Source of the DNA: Alicyclobacillus fastidiosus
Lineage (GTDB): Bacteria > Bacillota > Bacilli > Alicyclobacillales > Alicyclobacillaceae
Assembly (NCBI RefSeq): GCF_026651875.1
Contig: NZ_CP104067.1
Coordinates: 3,472,001-3,536,000 of the forward strand
Direction: 5' to 3'
DNA length: 64,000 nucleotides
In this document: positions 27,403 through 36,584 of the stretch, piece by piece
Layout: each line of letters begins with the position of its first letter
Numbering within the stretch: position 1 is the stretch's first letter
Program-made: the position numbers and the translations under genes
Notes under the pieces: model-generated
Database searches by the model: none
Told to the model about the DNA's origin: nothing
What the model saw: only the letters and a program-made list of their open reading frames with translations

Positions 27403-28482
27403 TCATTTCTGGTCGTCGAGGAGTGGTTTTAACAAATTCGTGTTGTTCATCGCTTCCTGCACCATGTTTGTAAGTTGTGAACCGGATAGATACCCGACGT
27501 ACAAATGTGCTTTTTGGGCGGCGGCGACAAAACTGGGGTCTTGCAAAGACTGAGACATCGCGTGGTCGAGGGCTTGAACGCGATCCGCCGGAACCCCAGG
27601 CGGCGCAATAAAAGCATGGCCGAGGTCCATGATGTTCGCCATCGCTTTTAAGCCGTCGATGGCATTCGCGCTAAGCCCTGCCTGTTGTGCGAGATCGACA
27701 ATGGTTGGTACGCCTGGCAGCTTATCGAACGATTGGTCAGACTGAAGAACGACCACCTTGGCTTTGCCTCCCGTCTGAGCGATGTCGGAAGCGGAGAGCG
27801 ATGTGGTGTCGCCGTCTCCTCGCAGAAATGCAGCTTTTTCATCACTGCTTCCACTGAAGGCAGCCACCATGTCGAACGGGATGTGAAATGCGTTGAACGC
27901 GATCACGGCGGCGTTGTAATCAGAGCTTCCCTTTCCCGTTGCCAACGCTTTCACCGGCTGCTTCGCCTTCTCTAAATCGGCAAAAGATTGATATGGACCA
28001 CTGGGGTGGACGGCAATCACGTGCGGATCGTCGTCGGGTCGAGCGAGCCACGTCATCTTTGTAACGTCGAACGTCATCCCACTTGCACCAACCATTTGGT
28101 CAAATACGTCGCCGCCCGCATTCGTATCACCAATCGTGAGCCCATCTGGTTTCGCGGCATACACCTCATTCGTTCCAACCAAACCGCCACCGCCCGGTGC
28201 ATTCACGACTTCAACCTGCTTCAAGTCAAGGTACTTTTGCAGATACGGTGCGATGAGGCGCGCCCACTGGTCGTAACCGCCGCCGGGACCATACGGTACG
28301 ATAAGTTGCATCGTCTTCCCCCTGAAGAACGCTGCGGCTGACTGTCCAGTTGCCGGCGAAGACGCGGTCGCCGAGCTCGCGGTGGACGACGCTTGTGAAG
28401 CGGTCCCACAACCGCTCGCGAGCGTGGCCAAGGTTACGGCAAAAACGGCTCCAAGTGCAAAACGTTTCACAGTAAAGTTCAT
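27403..28482 (-). CDS. tctC: Tripartite tricarboxylate transporter binding lipoprotein TctC
   Basis: 359 residues. A lipoprotein signal peptide ends at LASGC, followed by a Ser/Ala/Thr-rich linker. The mature part has KTMQLIVPYGPGGGYDQWARL and the NAPGGGGLVGTNEV loop of the Bug/TctC family, which grips a carboxylate ligand. Several extra acidic stretches and the IGDTNAGGDVFDQMVG segment may set ligand choice. ATG at 28482 after GGAGGGAGAGT. It captures substrate outside the membrane for TctAB. Confidence 0.92.
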   Translation of the reverse strand: MNFTVKRFALGAVFAVTLATLASGCGTASQASSTASSATASSPATGQSAAAFFRGKTMQLIVPYGPGGGYDQWARLIAPYLQKYLDLKQVEVVNAPGGGGLVGTNEVYAAKPDGLTIGDTNAGGDVFDQMVGASGMTFDVTKMTWLARPDDDPHVIAVHPSGPYQSFADLEKAKQPVKALATGKGSSDYNAAVIAFNAFHIPFDMVAAFSGSSDEKAAFLRGDGDTTSLSASDIAQTGGKAKVVVLQSDQSFDKLPGVPTIVDLAQQAGLSANAIDGLKAMANIMDLGHAFIAPPGVPADRVQALDHAMSQSLQDPSFVAAAQKAHLYVGYLSGSQLTNMVQEAMNNTNLLKPLLDDQK

Positions 28483-28646
28483 ACTCTCCCTCCGACCTTC
28501 GGTAGTGTTCACGGCTTACGGTTTCGGAACGAACAAATCTGTTCGTCGTGCATCGGGTGGAATCGGGTTCCCACAACATGGCCCCAAGGCACACACCATC
28601 CGCTTTCGAGACATCACCCCCTTCACGAGGAGAAGAGAAACCGAAG

Positions 28647-30260
28647 TCAGTGGACGTGTCGAGTAGTGGATGGCCTCCGCTTTGCCATCTCAAACACCAA
28701 TGACTTAACCGTTACCGGCACGACGCCGGCAGGCTGAATCATGCGTCCGATGTCGATGAAGTCGAAGTCCTGCAACAGGATTCCGTCGAGGACCAACAGT
28801 GGACTCGCGACCCCGAGTTCGTCTGTCAGAATCCGCCCGACACTTTGGGCGATGTCGCCGTCGAGCACGAGCGTCACCTGTCGTCTTCCTTTGAACGACT
28901 CGGGAATCGCCCTGACGAGTGCTTCACAAAAAGCCCGCAGCCGCGGATACGACGGCGGACCGCCCCAATGAAACGAAAGTGCGAAGTCAGACTGACCGTC
29001 GACGAGGTCGAATCGCTTGATGTGATCGGCAATTTGTCTTGAAATTCGCGGCGGTTCAATGTCGTGATGCAAGTCACATGGCGCATGTACGACTTGCAGG
29101 TTGCGCACGGGCAAGACTTTAGAACTCGTGAGAAACAGCGTATTGCCACTCATTTGCAGGCTGTATTCAGAAGCCCCTAACACGGTCGCGCGAATCCGCT
29201 CGGAGGCGTCGAGCATGGGTCCGACTTCAGAAGCGTGCAAAAAGCGCGCGCGAAGTTCCCGCCCGAGGTAGGGACCGAGGTCTCCGAAATCCGATTGCTC
29301 CAGGTCGTAGACGTATTCACCGACGCCGCCGGAGAACACGATTCCGGCGTACGGTGCCTGTTCAGAGAGCGGATCGGTCAGAAACAGGTTGGTTTCCTTG
29401 GCGGCGGTGTTCGGGCCCACGACCGCCTCGTATACCCGCTCTGCCATCCACTTCGCGATGCGCTCTTTCACCTGCGAGGTGATGCGCTCGCCCTCTACGA
29501 GATGGATGCCAACCGCCTTGGCGGCGGCCTGACCGCCTGGTTCCAAACGCGTGATACACCCGCTCGTATCGGTCGCGATGAGGCGCCCACCGACGTGAAT
29601 GGCCCCCGTATCCACAACCTTTCCATTTTCGGCGACGGCGAACTTGGTCGTTCCACCACCTATGTCGATGTTTAAGATTCGCGCCTTGCGCTGATAGGAG
29701 AGGTAGACTGTACCGGACCCGTAGGCGGCCAGCAGCGCCTCCATGTTGTGTCCCGCAATCGCGCAGACGAATCGTCCCCCCTGAACCGATAGCAGTTGAC
29801 TGATGGCCTCTGCGTTCTCCCGTCGAATCGCCTCGCCGGTCAAAATGACCGCACCAGTATCGACATCCTTCGGTGCCAACCGGGCTTCTCGGTAAGCGTT
29901 TTCAATGATGTTCCCCAAGGCCTCTTCATCGATTCGGCGCGCGTCTCGATACGGGGTTAAGGCAATCGGTGAACGATATATAGACTCCCGTCCGATGACG
30001 CGGTACCTGCTGGAGAGGGCATTGCCCATGCGCTCCAGGATCAGTTTCGAAAAGACGACCTGCGTGGATGCGGAACCGATGTCCACGCCGACACTCGTCA
30101 ATTGGAAGTTGTCGGACACCCACAAACCGTTGGTCTCAAGCGACGTTTCGCCGTCTTCCTCATGAAAGTGGTCATCTCCAATGTCGTGAAGATACATGGG
30201 GACGATGTCGATGTCGGCGGTGTGCAGCAGGCACGCGCCAAACCCGAAATCCCTATTCAT
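28647..30260 (-). CDS. EutA-like cobalamin-enzyme reactivase, ASKHA fold
   Basis: 537 residues. From about residue 55 it follows EutA along its length: SVGVDIGSASTQVVFSKL, ILTGEAIRRENA, LNIDIGGGTTKFAVAENG, IVFSGGVGEYVY, DLGPYLGREL, LPVRNLQV and the end segment GVVPVTVKSLVFE. EutA frees ethanolamine ammonia-lyase from damaged cobalamin using ATP. Here no eutB or eutC is near; the partner in this window is a double cupin whose stop overlaps the EutA-like start (ATGA). The extra N-terminal 55 residues with several His and Asp are unusual. It may serve another B12 enzyme, or have a new role. Confidence 0.85.
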   Translation of the reverse strand: MNRDFGFGACLLHTADIDIVPMYLHDIGDDHFHEEDGETSLETNGLWVSDNFQLTSVGVDIGSASTQVVFSKLILERMGNALSSRYRVIGRESIYRSPIALTPYRDARRIDEEALGNIIENAYREARLAPKDVDTGAVILTGEAIRRENAEAISQLLSVQGGRFVCAIAGHNMEALLAAYGSGTVYLSYQRKARILNIDIGGGTTKFAVAENGKVVDTGAIHVGGRLIATDTSGCITRLEPGGQAAAKAVGIHLVEGERITSQVKERIAKWMAERVYEAVVGPNTAAKETNLFLTDPLSEQAPYAGIVFSGGVGEYVYDLEQSDFGDLGPYLGRELRARFLHASEVGPMLDASERIRATVLGASEYSLQMSGNTLFLTSSKVLPVRNLQVVHAPCDLHHDIEPPRISRQIADHIKRFDLVDGQSDFALSFHWGGPPSYPRLRAFCEALVRAIPESFKGRRQVTLVLDGDIAQSVGRILTDELGVASPLLVLDGILLQDFDFIDIGRMIQPAGVVPVTVKSLVFEMAKRRPSTTRHVH

Positions 30261-31372
30261 GCAGCGGACCCTGACGCTTCTAAGGCCGCCAGCTCTGCCT
30301 CATACGCCGATTTCATCTGCGATCCCAGCCCATTCTTCGCCAGTTCTTCTTCAAAGACGCGACGCACCATCTCGTCCTCATCCGCGTAATCGATTTGATC
30401 TCCGCCGATGCGCTTGCTGATCCACGCTTTCGGTACGCCCTGTTCGTTGCGAATGGACGTTCCTTCGTACTTCAAGGCCAGATAACGAGCGGGTGTCACC
30501 CCTGTGTTGAAGTGTTGATGATACCACCGATCCGGCGGAACAATCATGCTCCCCTCCTGCCAGTCATAGCGATTCAGCGGGGAATTTTCGGGCCACATGA
30601 AACTGAATCCGGAGCCGTCAAGGATGATGACGTGCGCGCCAGGTCCGTGTAAATGTGCCTTCTTGTACGTGCCGACGGGAAATTCGGAAATATGGCTGTT
30701 CATCGATCCCTTCGCCAAGTTAAAGCGAATATGGCCGCCCCCGGCGCCTCGTTCCTTCGCATTGATGAGGGGCAACGACCGCGTGTCGGCGACAAAATTC
30801 GTCTCCAAGAGGAACCCGCTTTGCGTCCCCTCGTTGGCAAAGTACTCGGGTTCCCCGTGGAAGCGGCTCGTGAAGTCATACGGTGTATTGAACACAAAAT
30901 CGACTTCCTCGTACAAGTTGATGACCATTGGCGCGTTGGTCACGGCCAGGTAGCGAGCCTTTTCTAGACCAGACCCATTGAAATGCTGGTGCCAACAGTT
31001 GAGGGGGATGGCAAACAGTGAGCCAGCGTTCCATTCAAACGTCACACGTTGGCCTGCATCATTCCACACAGAGGTCGATCCGTGCCCATCCAGGACGTAT
31101 ATCATCTCCTCGTACAGTTGTCGTTGAGGAGCGAGTTTCCCGCCCGCAGGAATGTCGCACACGTAACAGTCGTTTGAGTGCCTCGACGCCTCGTGGTTGA
31201 TATAGACGCCGGCTCCCCCGCGCCGCGGCCACGGTTTCACGTCGACATGGTGCAAATTGGGGACATAATGTCCGGCGATGATGTCAAGTCCCTCATTGCG
31301 CACCCAGTCCTGATATTTCGAACCCTTTTCTGTGGCAAACCGTTTTGCAAGCTCTTCCGACACTTTTGGCAC
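30257..31372 (-). CDS. Double-cupin protein, 371 aa
   Basis: Two cupin domains, near residues 70-165 and 230-330. The first has YEEMIYVLDGHGS and NCWHQHFNGSG; the second has KKAHLHGPGAHVIILDGSG and DRWYHQHFNTG. The second motif-1 has HLHGPG, while the first lacks an obvious His pair, so perhaps only one site binds metal, as in several bicupin dioxygenases. The GTG at 31372 follows GGAGGG; a longer frame exists but lacks a site. It heads the cluster and is coupled to the EutA-like gene. Gentisate-type dioxygenases have this general shape, but I cannot assign a substrate. Confidence 0.8.
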   Translation of the reverse strand: MPKVSEELAKRFATEKGSKYQDWVRNEGLDIIAGHYVPNLHHVDVKPWPRRGGAGVYINHEASRHSNDCYVCDIPAGGKLAPQRQLYEEMIYVLDGHGSTSVWNDAGQRVTFEWNAGSLFAIPLNCWHQHFNGSGLEKARYLAVTNAPMVINLYEEVDFVFNTPYDFTSRFHGEPEYFANEGTQSGFLLETNFVADTRSLPLINAKERGAGGGHIRFNLAKGSMNSHISEFPVGTYKKAHLHGPGAHVIILDGSGFSFMWPENSPLNRYDWQEGSMIVPPDRWYHQHFNTGVTPARYLALKYEGTSIRNEQGVPKAWISKRIGGDQIDYADEDEMVRRVFEEELAKNGLGSQMKSAYEAELAALEASGSAA

Positions 31373-31499
31373 TGGTGTTCCCTCCTTCGCATTCGAAACC
31401 GCCAATCGCCTAGCTTTGACTACCTAAAACCGCGTAGCCAACTCGTTTGCCAAACCTTCCTCCCACGCGACGCCCCGCGGCAAAATTTGATCGCACCCG

Positions 31500-31735
31500 C
31501 GGCTCCCTCCACGGCCTGCAAATAGTTGCAATATTCAATTTTTTAGACACGAAGCGATGCGTCCCTGGGGCGCGCAGCCACTCGTAATCCGGATGAGGTG
31601 GAACCCGTCGCGAGGCCCCATGTAGGTCCATACGACGCCGCCGACTTCCCAGCAAGGGTAAGCGCGCGTCGTCACCTTGTCCTTGAAGTTGCTTTCCGGG
31701 GGCTCATTCGGCATATCGACGTCATTGACCAGCCA
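31500..31735 (-). pseudogene. Rieske aromatic-ring oxygenase alpha subunit remnant
   Basis: On the minus strand three frames in succession give VDMPNEPPESNFKDKV ... GGVVWTYMGP, then VPPHPDYEWLRAPGTHRF with VSKKL, then CNYLQAVEG. This order is that of phthalate/vanillate-type Rieske oxygenase large subunits between the Rieske domain and the catalytic domain. Frame changes lie near 31612 and 31535, the Rieske cluster itself and the rest of the catalytic domain are gone. It is just upstream of the double-cupin gene and suggests that the cluster once dealt with an aromatic acid. Confidence 0.75.
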
Positions 31736-31887
31736 ATGATTTCAACAACTCCTCTCACGTTTGGCTGATTCGATTGTATTCGCGTTTGGCGGAGTCGGGG
31801 GGCGAGCTTTTCTGCTATGTAAAACATCCAACAAAATTTTTTACACAAAATTCGCGGAGCGTTCGAACGAGGCCCCGCAAACATGCA

Positions 31888-31915
31888 AAAAGGCCACTCG
31901 CAGGAGTGGCCTTTT
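31888..31915 (-). terminator. Terminator of the tRNA array
   Basis: 12-bp perfect stem AAAAGGCCACTC with a 4-base loop; on the minus strand it ends in a T-run. Confidence 0.85.
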
Positions 31916-31934
31916 ATTTCGATAGAATAGCGAT

Positions 31935-32010
31935 TGGTGGGCGTTGACGGGCTCGAACCGCCGACCCTCTGCTTGTAAGGCAGATGCTCTCCCAACTGAG
32001 CTAAACGCCC
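31935..32010 (-). tRNA. tRNA-Val (anticodon TAC)
   Basis: Complete cloverleaf with encoded CCA; anticodon loop CTTACAA between TCTGC and GCAGA; T loop GTTCGAG. Last gene of a seven-tRNA array. Confidence 0.95.
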
Positions 32011-32015
32011 TCGAC

Positions 32016-32091
32016 TGGAGCTCCCAACCAGGCTTGAACTGGTGACCTCATCCTTACCATGGATGCGCTCTGCCAACTGAGCTATGGGAGC
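32016..32091 (-). tRNA. tRNA-Thr (anticodon GGT)
   Basis: Cloverleaf with CCA; anticodon loop ATGGTAA between CATCC and GGATG. Confidence 0.95.
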
Positions 32092-32097
32092 AAAACT

Positions 32098-32172
32098 TGG
32101 CTCCCCGAGTAGGATTCGAACCTACGACCCTCCGATTAACAGTCGGATGCTCTACCGCTGAGCTATCGAGGA
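32098..32172 (-). tRNA. tRNA-Asn (anticodon GTT)
   Basis: Cloverleaf with CCA; anticodon loop CTGTTAA between TCCGA and TCGGA; acceptor stem has one G-T pair. Confidence 0.95.
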
Positions 32173-32175
32173 ATG

Positions 32176-32251
32176 TGGTGGAGGTAGACGGATTCGAACC
32201 GACGACCCCCTGCTTGCAAGGCAGGTGCTCTCCCAGCTGAGCTATACCCCC
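32176..32251 (-). tRNA. tRNA-Ala (anticodon TGC)
   Basis: Cloverleaf with CCA; anticodon TGC in the loop CTTGCAA. Confidence 0.95.
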
Positions 32252-32263
32252 ACGGAGTAAATC

Positions 32264-32339
32264 TGGCAGGGGCGGCAGGATTCGAACCCACGACATGCGG
32301 TTTTGGAGACCGCCGTTCTACCAGCTGAACTACGCCCCT
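32264..32339 (-). tRNA. tRNA-Trp (anticodon CCA)
   Basis: Cloverleaf with CCA end; anticodon loop CTCCAAA between GCGGT and ACCGC. Confidence 0.95.
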
Positions 32340-32346
32340 ATGTAAC

Positions 32347-32430
<84 letters not shown>

Positions 32431-32434
32431 GGAT

Positions 32435-32510
<76 letters not shown>

Positions 32511-32634
32511 GCTCTTAGCGACAGATCTTAAGTTAACACATCCAAAGCTATTGTGTCAATGCATAATTTTACGCATGAACCCCTGATAAGCATTGGAACT
32601 TTGATCCTGTACGCACGGCTCCAATCCGGACGGA

Positions 32635-32892
32635 TTACGCTTCCGAGTCAGCGTCAGAAGACGTGTTTTCGGAAGCGAGATTGACTTGCCGCATCGGAAT
32701 AAACGTGGAGATGGCATGCTTGTAAATCATCTGTTGCTTACCCTCTGCTTCCACGACGATGGTGAAATTGTCGAACGCGCGCACGATCCCGCGAATTTGG
32801 AAGCCATTCACCAGATATACAATGACCGGTATACGGTCCTTGCGTACTTGATTCAAAAACGTATCTTGGATGTTAATTTGCTGCTTGCTCAT
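32635..32892 (-). CDS. hfq: RNA chaperone Hfq
   Basis: 85 residues, with Sm1 ([21 protein letters not shown]) cut short here to its key parts: the QDTFLN start that forms the proximal RNA face and the VNGFQIRG turn, and Sm2 ending in YKHAISTF. A short acidic tail follows. The hexamer binds A/U-rich RNA. It follows miaA by 38 bp, the order conserved in Bacilli. ATG at 32892. Confidence 0.97.
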   Translation of the reverse strand: MSKQQINIQDTFLNQVRKDRIPVIVYLVNGFQIRGIVRAFDNFTIVVEAEGKQQMIYKHAISTFIPMRQVNLASENTSSDADSEA

Positions 32893-32930
32893 GGACCGAT
32901 TGTCACACTCCCATTTTGCGCCTATCCTTT

Positions 32931-33896
32931 TTATTCGTGGCGGATGTGGTATTTTCCTTCCACGAAATCACGAATCGTGCCCCACATTCGATCCGCCTCT
33001 CCGTCGGCGAACGCCCCGTCAGCCGTTCGCTCAAACCAATGAATTCGCGCATCGCGGCGAAACCACGAAAGTTGGCGCTTGACGAAGCGCCGGGTGTTGC
33101 GCTTGATGGCGTCGATTGCGTCGTCAAATGTACAATCCCCGCGCAGATATTGCACCATTTCCTTGTAGCCGATGGCCTGTAAAGCGGGGAGCTCTGCGCT
33201 GGCCCCGGCCGCCAAGAGGCGCTTTACCTCGGCTTCGAGACCCTGTTCAACCATCTTGTCCACGCGCAGCTCCACGCGCCGATACAGTGCCTGGCGCTCC
33301 ATCCACAACCCGACGAGCAACACGTCGTACCTCCCCGTCTTCTCCGTGAAGTCGTAGTCGTGGGAGAGCGGCGCCGGGGCCGTCTCCGCGACCTCCAGTG
33401 CCCGAATCACGCGCTTGACATCGTTTGGGTGGAGGCGTGCGGCACTGGCGGGATCTACCTCCTGAAGCGCCTGGTGCAACGCCTCGACCCCCTGCGCATC
33501 GACGTAGGCCTGCCAGCGAGTGCGGATGTCTGACGCCTGCGGCCGCTCCCCGAACGTCAGGTCATCGGTGACGGAGCGGATGTAGAGCCCCGTCCCACCA
33601 CAGACAATTGGAAGCCTGTTGCGCTGTGCGATCTCGTGAATGAGATCGTCCGCCGCCTCTTTCCAGGTCGCCACTGTAAACAAATCCATCGGTTCGACGA
33701 CATCGAGCATGTGATGTGCCACCCCGCGCTGTTCTGCAGGCGACAGTTTCGCCGTTCCGATATCCATGCCGCGATACACTTGCATCGAGTCGGCGGAGAT
33801 GACCTCCCCACCGTACTCCAGAGCGATATCGATGGCGACGTCGCTCTTGCCGACAGCCGTCGGCCCGACGACACAGATGACTCTTTGCTTGCTCAT
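32931..33896 (-). CDS. miaA: tRNA dimethylallyltransferase MiaA
   Basis: 321 residues with P-loop GPTAVGKS near residue 11, the [15 protein letters not shown] catalytic segment (Asp at 36) and GGTGLYIRS. It prenylates A37 of tRNAs that read UNN codons, making i6A, the substrate of MiaB, whose gene is also in this window. The start overlaps the stop of the upstream methyltransferase as ATGA, so the two are coupled. Confidence 0.96.
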   Translation of the reverse strand: MSKQRVICVVGPTAVGKSDVAIDIALEYGGEVISADSMQVYRGMDIGTAKLSPAEQRGVAHHMLDVVEPMDLFTVATWKEAADDLIHEIAQRNRLPIVCGGTGLYIRSVTDDLTFGERPQASDIRTRWQAYVDAQGVEALHQALQEVDPASAARLHPNDVKRVIRALEVAETAPAPLSHDYDFTEKTGRYDVLLVGLWMERQALYRRVELRVDKMVEQGLEAEVKRLLAAGASAELPALQAIGYKEMVQYLRGDCTFDDAIDAIKRNTRRFVKRQLSWFRRDARIHWFERTADGAFADGEADRMWGTIRDFVEGKYHIRHE

Positions 33897-34696
33897 AACT
33901 TCTTATTCCACACTCCGTACGCAATTTTTCGGCGAGGGAGATCCGGTGTCAAGCCAAGGCGATGAAACACCCCGGAAGTCGGCCGTTCCTTCACCACCAC
34001 ACAATTTCGAGCGACGCGCTTTGCCTCTTCCACCGCTTCCGGCAGCAGTGCGGACGATTCGGCGAAACTGCGCAGTGGCGCCATCGAGGACGACTCTTCC
34101 TCTGGCGTTCGAAACATCGGATCGAAATAAATCGCGTCGACGCTGTCGTCCGGCTGACGCTTGAGCCATGTGAGGTGATGGACGCAGTGGATGTCGACCC
34201 TTCGAAGAAGTTGCGTCGCCTCCGGGTAGCGCGTTGAACCGAACTGCTGTACTGCGGCCAATACCCCGTACAGATAGGGGCTCGCCTCGATGCCGACGAC
34301 CTGTCCGCCTGGCCCGACCTGACGTGCGAAGACCAGCGCGTCACTCGCAAGCCCCAGTGTCGCGTCGACCACGACGTGCCGGGGCTGTACGCCCATCACC
34401 TTCAAGAGCCTATCCGTTTCGCCCCGCTCTATCCGCTCGATCCGCTGCGCCCCCATACTCGGATGGAAAAACAGCGGCGTGGCCGCTTTGCGGTGCCACA
34501 ATTTCACGGGGTCGTCCGCCACGATAATGGCCTCTACCCCGTATGCTTCGTACAACTGCTCGAGCCCCAGGTCGTCACGCGCGACATAGCGCACGCCAAA
34601 GTGCTTCGCGAGCGTGGCCGCCAGCTCAATTTGTCGGGCCGTTGCGTTGCGCGGCGCCGTGGCGATGGCTGGCAACGGAGTCGTCATGTCAGACAA
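33893..34696 (-). CDS. Class I SAM methyltransferase of the RsmJ/YpiP kind
   Basis: 267 residues. The SAM-binding fold shows VVDATLGLASDAL near residue 110 and the catalytic-type motif YFDPMF, similar to the LDPM motif of RsmJ, which methylates G1516 of 16S rRNA. An extra N-terminal region of about 90 residues is present. The TTG at 34696 is 10 bases after AAAGGAG and overlaps the mutL stop; an ATG at 34687 is the alternative. The position between mutL and miaA suggests RNA modification, but the target is not proved. Confidence 0.75.
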   Translation of the reverse strand: MSDMTTPLPAIATAPRNATARQIELAATLAKHFGVRYVARDDLGLEQLYEAYGVEAIIVADDPVKLWHRKAATPLFFHPSMGAQRIERIERGETDRLLKVMGVQPRHVVVDATLGLASDALVFARQVGPGGQVVGIEASPYLYGVLAAVQQFGSTRYPEATQLLRRVDIHCVHHLTWLKRQPDDSVDAIYFDPMFRTPEEESSSMAPLRSFAESSALLPEAVEEAKRVARNCVVVKERPTSGVFHRLGLTPDLPRRKIAYGVWNKKL

Positions 34697-36584
34697 TACG
34701 CTTAAACTCCTTTTCTAACTGCTTGCCCGTCCACTGGAGGAAGATGGGTCGGCCATGGGGACAGTGAAACGGGTCGTCTGCCTCTGTCAACGCGTGGCAC
34801 AGGGCCTCTAGTTCCTCTTGCGACAAATACCAATTCGCCTTCACCGCCGCCTTGCACGCCCTCGTCGCAATGACGTCGTGCATCGTCTGGAAGAAATCAT
34901 CCGTCGATGCGCCCGCACTCGGAATGCGTGCAATCGTCTCCTCAACCAGCGCGTGGACGTCGAGTCCTTCCCACACGTCAGGCACGGTTCGAACGACCAC
35001 GTCGTAGCCACCAAACGGATCGATAGTCAGCCCCAATTGAGACAGGCGGTCGATTTCCTCTGTCACCCGGGTGTAGACCGAGGGCGTCAACGTCAGTTGC
35101 ATCGGGGCGAGCAGCGGCATGGCATGCACTTGTCGACCGGACAGCCGCTTGTAGAACTCCTCGAACAGAATGCGCTCGTGTGCTGCGTGCTGATCAATAA
35201 TATACAACGATTCGCCGTCGTCCGCTAAGACGTACATGCCAAGCGCTTGGCCGATCGGCCGAAGCTGCCAATTTTGCTTGCGGGCCTCTGCGTAAGGCTC
35301 CTCTGGCAACGCGCGGTCGTCAGGCGCATTCGACGGGGCTCCTTGGCCGCCCGTGACCAAGGCTTCCGCCCCGACCTCGCCAGAGGGCGGCCTGCCGTAC
35401 GCCATATCCAGTTCCCGCGCAGTCGCGGTCTGCGGCCGTGCACCACTGGGATAGGCGAGGCGCGGTCCACTGCCAGACGCCCTCATCTTGTCACGGCCCG
35501 TCCCTTCATCCGCCTGTCTGGGGCGAAAATCGAGGGCGAACGGTTGTGCCTCCGACACTTCCCGCGGCCTGCGCCCCTCCGGCGTCGGCGCCAGCAGCGT
35601 CCCGTCGAGCGCCTTGGCAACTGCGCGCGCCACGCACCGGCACACGTCGGCCTCTTCACTAAACCGCACTTCCGCCTTGTGCGGGTGCACATTCACGTCA
35701 ACGAGACTCGGGTCCATCGCAATCGCGATACTGTACACTGGCTGTTTGCCGATCATCAAGCGATTTTTGTACCCTTGTACAACCGCCTGGTGCACCGCCA
35801 CGTTGCGCACCGGTCGACCGTTGACGAACAAATGGGCTTGCGCTTTGCTGTTGCGCCCTTGCGTGGGCCGTCCGATAAATCCCGTGACGCGGTAATCGGG
35901 CGTCGCCTCTTCGATGGCGAGCAGTTGCTTTGCCTCGCCGACGCCGTACAGCGCCGCGAGCACCGCTCGAACGTCCCCGTTCCCCGGCGTTTGAAAGAGC
36001 ACGTGATGCTCCGTCTGACAGGTAAACGCCACATCTGGCCGAGACAGGGCGGCCTTTTGAACAGTCTCGACCGACTTGGCCTGCTCGGTCTGGACCGTCC
36101 GCAGGTACTTCAGTCTGGCAGGGGTGTTGTAGAATAAATCGGCAACCTCAATTCGCGTTCCGAAGGTCGCACCCACGTGCTCGACGGGGGACATCTCCCC
36201 GCCTTCCACACGGACGCAGACGCCGTATTCACAGCCTCTCTCCCGCGTCGTCAAGGTCACCCGCGACACCGCCGCGATGGACGCCAACGCCTCGCCGCGA
36301 AAGCCCAGGGTGTGAATTCGCACGAGATCTCGCTCGTGGAACAGTTTGCTCGTCGCGTGGCGGAAAAACGCAATTTGCGCGTCTTCCTCGTCCATTCCGG
36401 CGCCGTCGTCCTGCACGATGATCTGTGCGATGCCGCCCTCTCGCAGTGTCACGGTGATCTGCTTCGCCCCCGCATCCAGACTGTTTTCCAGCAACTCTTT
36501 CACGCACGAGGCCGGGCGAACCACCACTTCCCCTGCGGCAATTTGATTGGCGAGCGAGGTCGACATCGTTTGAATGTTCCCCAT
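34689..36584 (-). CDS. mutL: Mismatch repair protein MutL
   Basis: 631 residues. The GHKL ATPase has N-box ELLENSLDAGA, DDGAGM, HATSKL and the GFRGEAL lid; the C-terminal part has DQHAAHERILFEE, the endonuclease motif DQHA(X)2E of MutL proteins that nick DNA, and CKAAVKANW and CPHGRPI for the metal site. So this is an endonuclease-type MutL, fitting the absence of MutH in Bacilli. Its ATG overlaps the mutS stop. Confidence 0.97.
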   Translation of the reverse strand: MGNIQTMSTSLANQIAAGEVVVRPASCVKELLENSLDAGAKQITVTLREGGIAQIIVQDDGAGMDEEDAQIAFFRHATSKLFHERDLVRIHTLGFRGEALASIAAVSRVTLTTRERGCEYGVCVRVEGGEMSPVEHVGATFGTRIEVADLFYNTPARLKYLRTVQTEQAKSVETVQKAALSRPDVAFTCQTEHHVLFQTPGNGDVRAVLAALYGVGEAKQLLAIEEATPDYRVTGFIGRPTQGRNSKAQAHLFVNGRPVRNVAVHQAVVQGYKNRLMIGKQPVYSIAIAMDPSLVDVNVHPHKAEVRFSEEADVCRCVARAVAKALDGTLLAPTPEGRRPREVSEAQPFALDFRPRQADEGTGRDKMRASGSGPRLAYPSGARPQTATARELDMAYGRPPSGEVGAEALVTGGQGAPSNAPDDRALPEEPYAEARKQNWQLRPIGQALGMYVLADDGESLYIIDQHAAHERILFEEFYKRLSGRQVHAMPLLAPMQLTLTPSVYTRVTEEIDRLSQLGLTIDPFGGYDVVVRTVPDVWEGLDVHALVEETIARIPSAGASTDDFFQTMHDVIATRACKAAVKANWYLSQEELEALCHALTEADDPFHCPHGRPIFLQWTGKQLEKEFKRIV

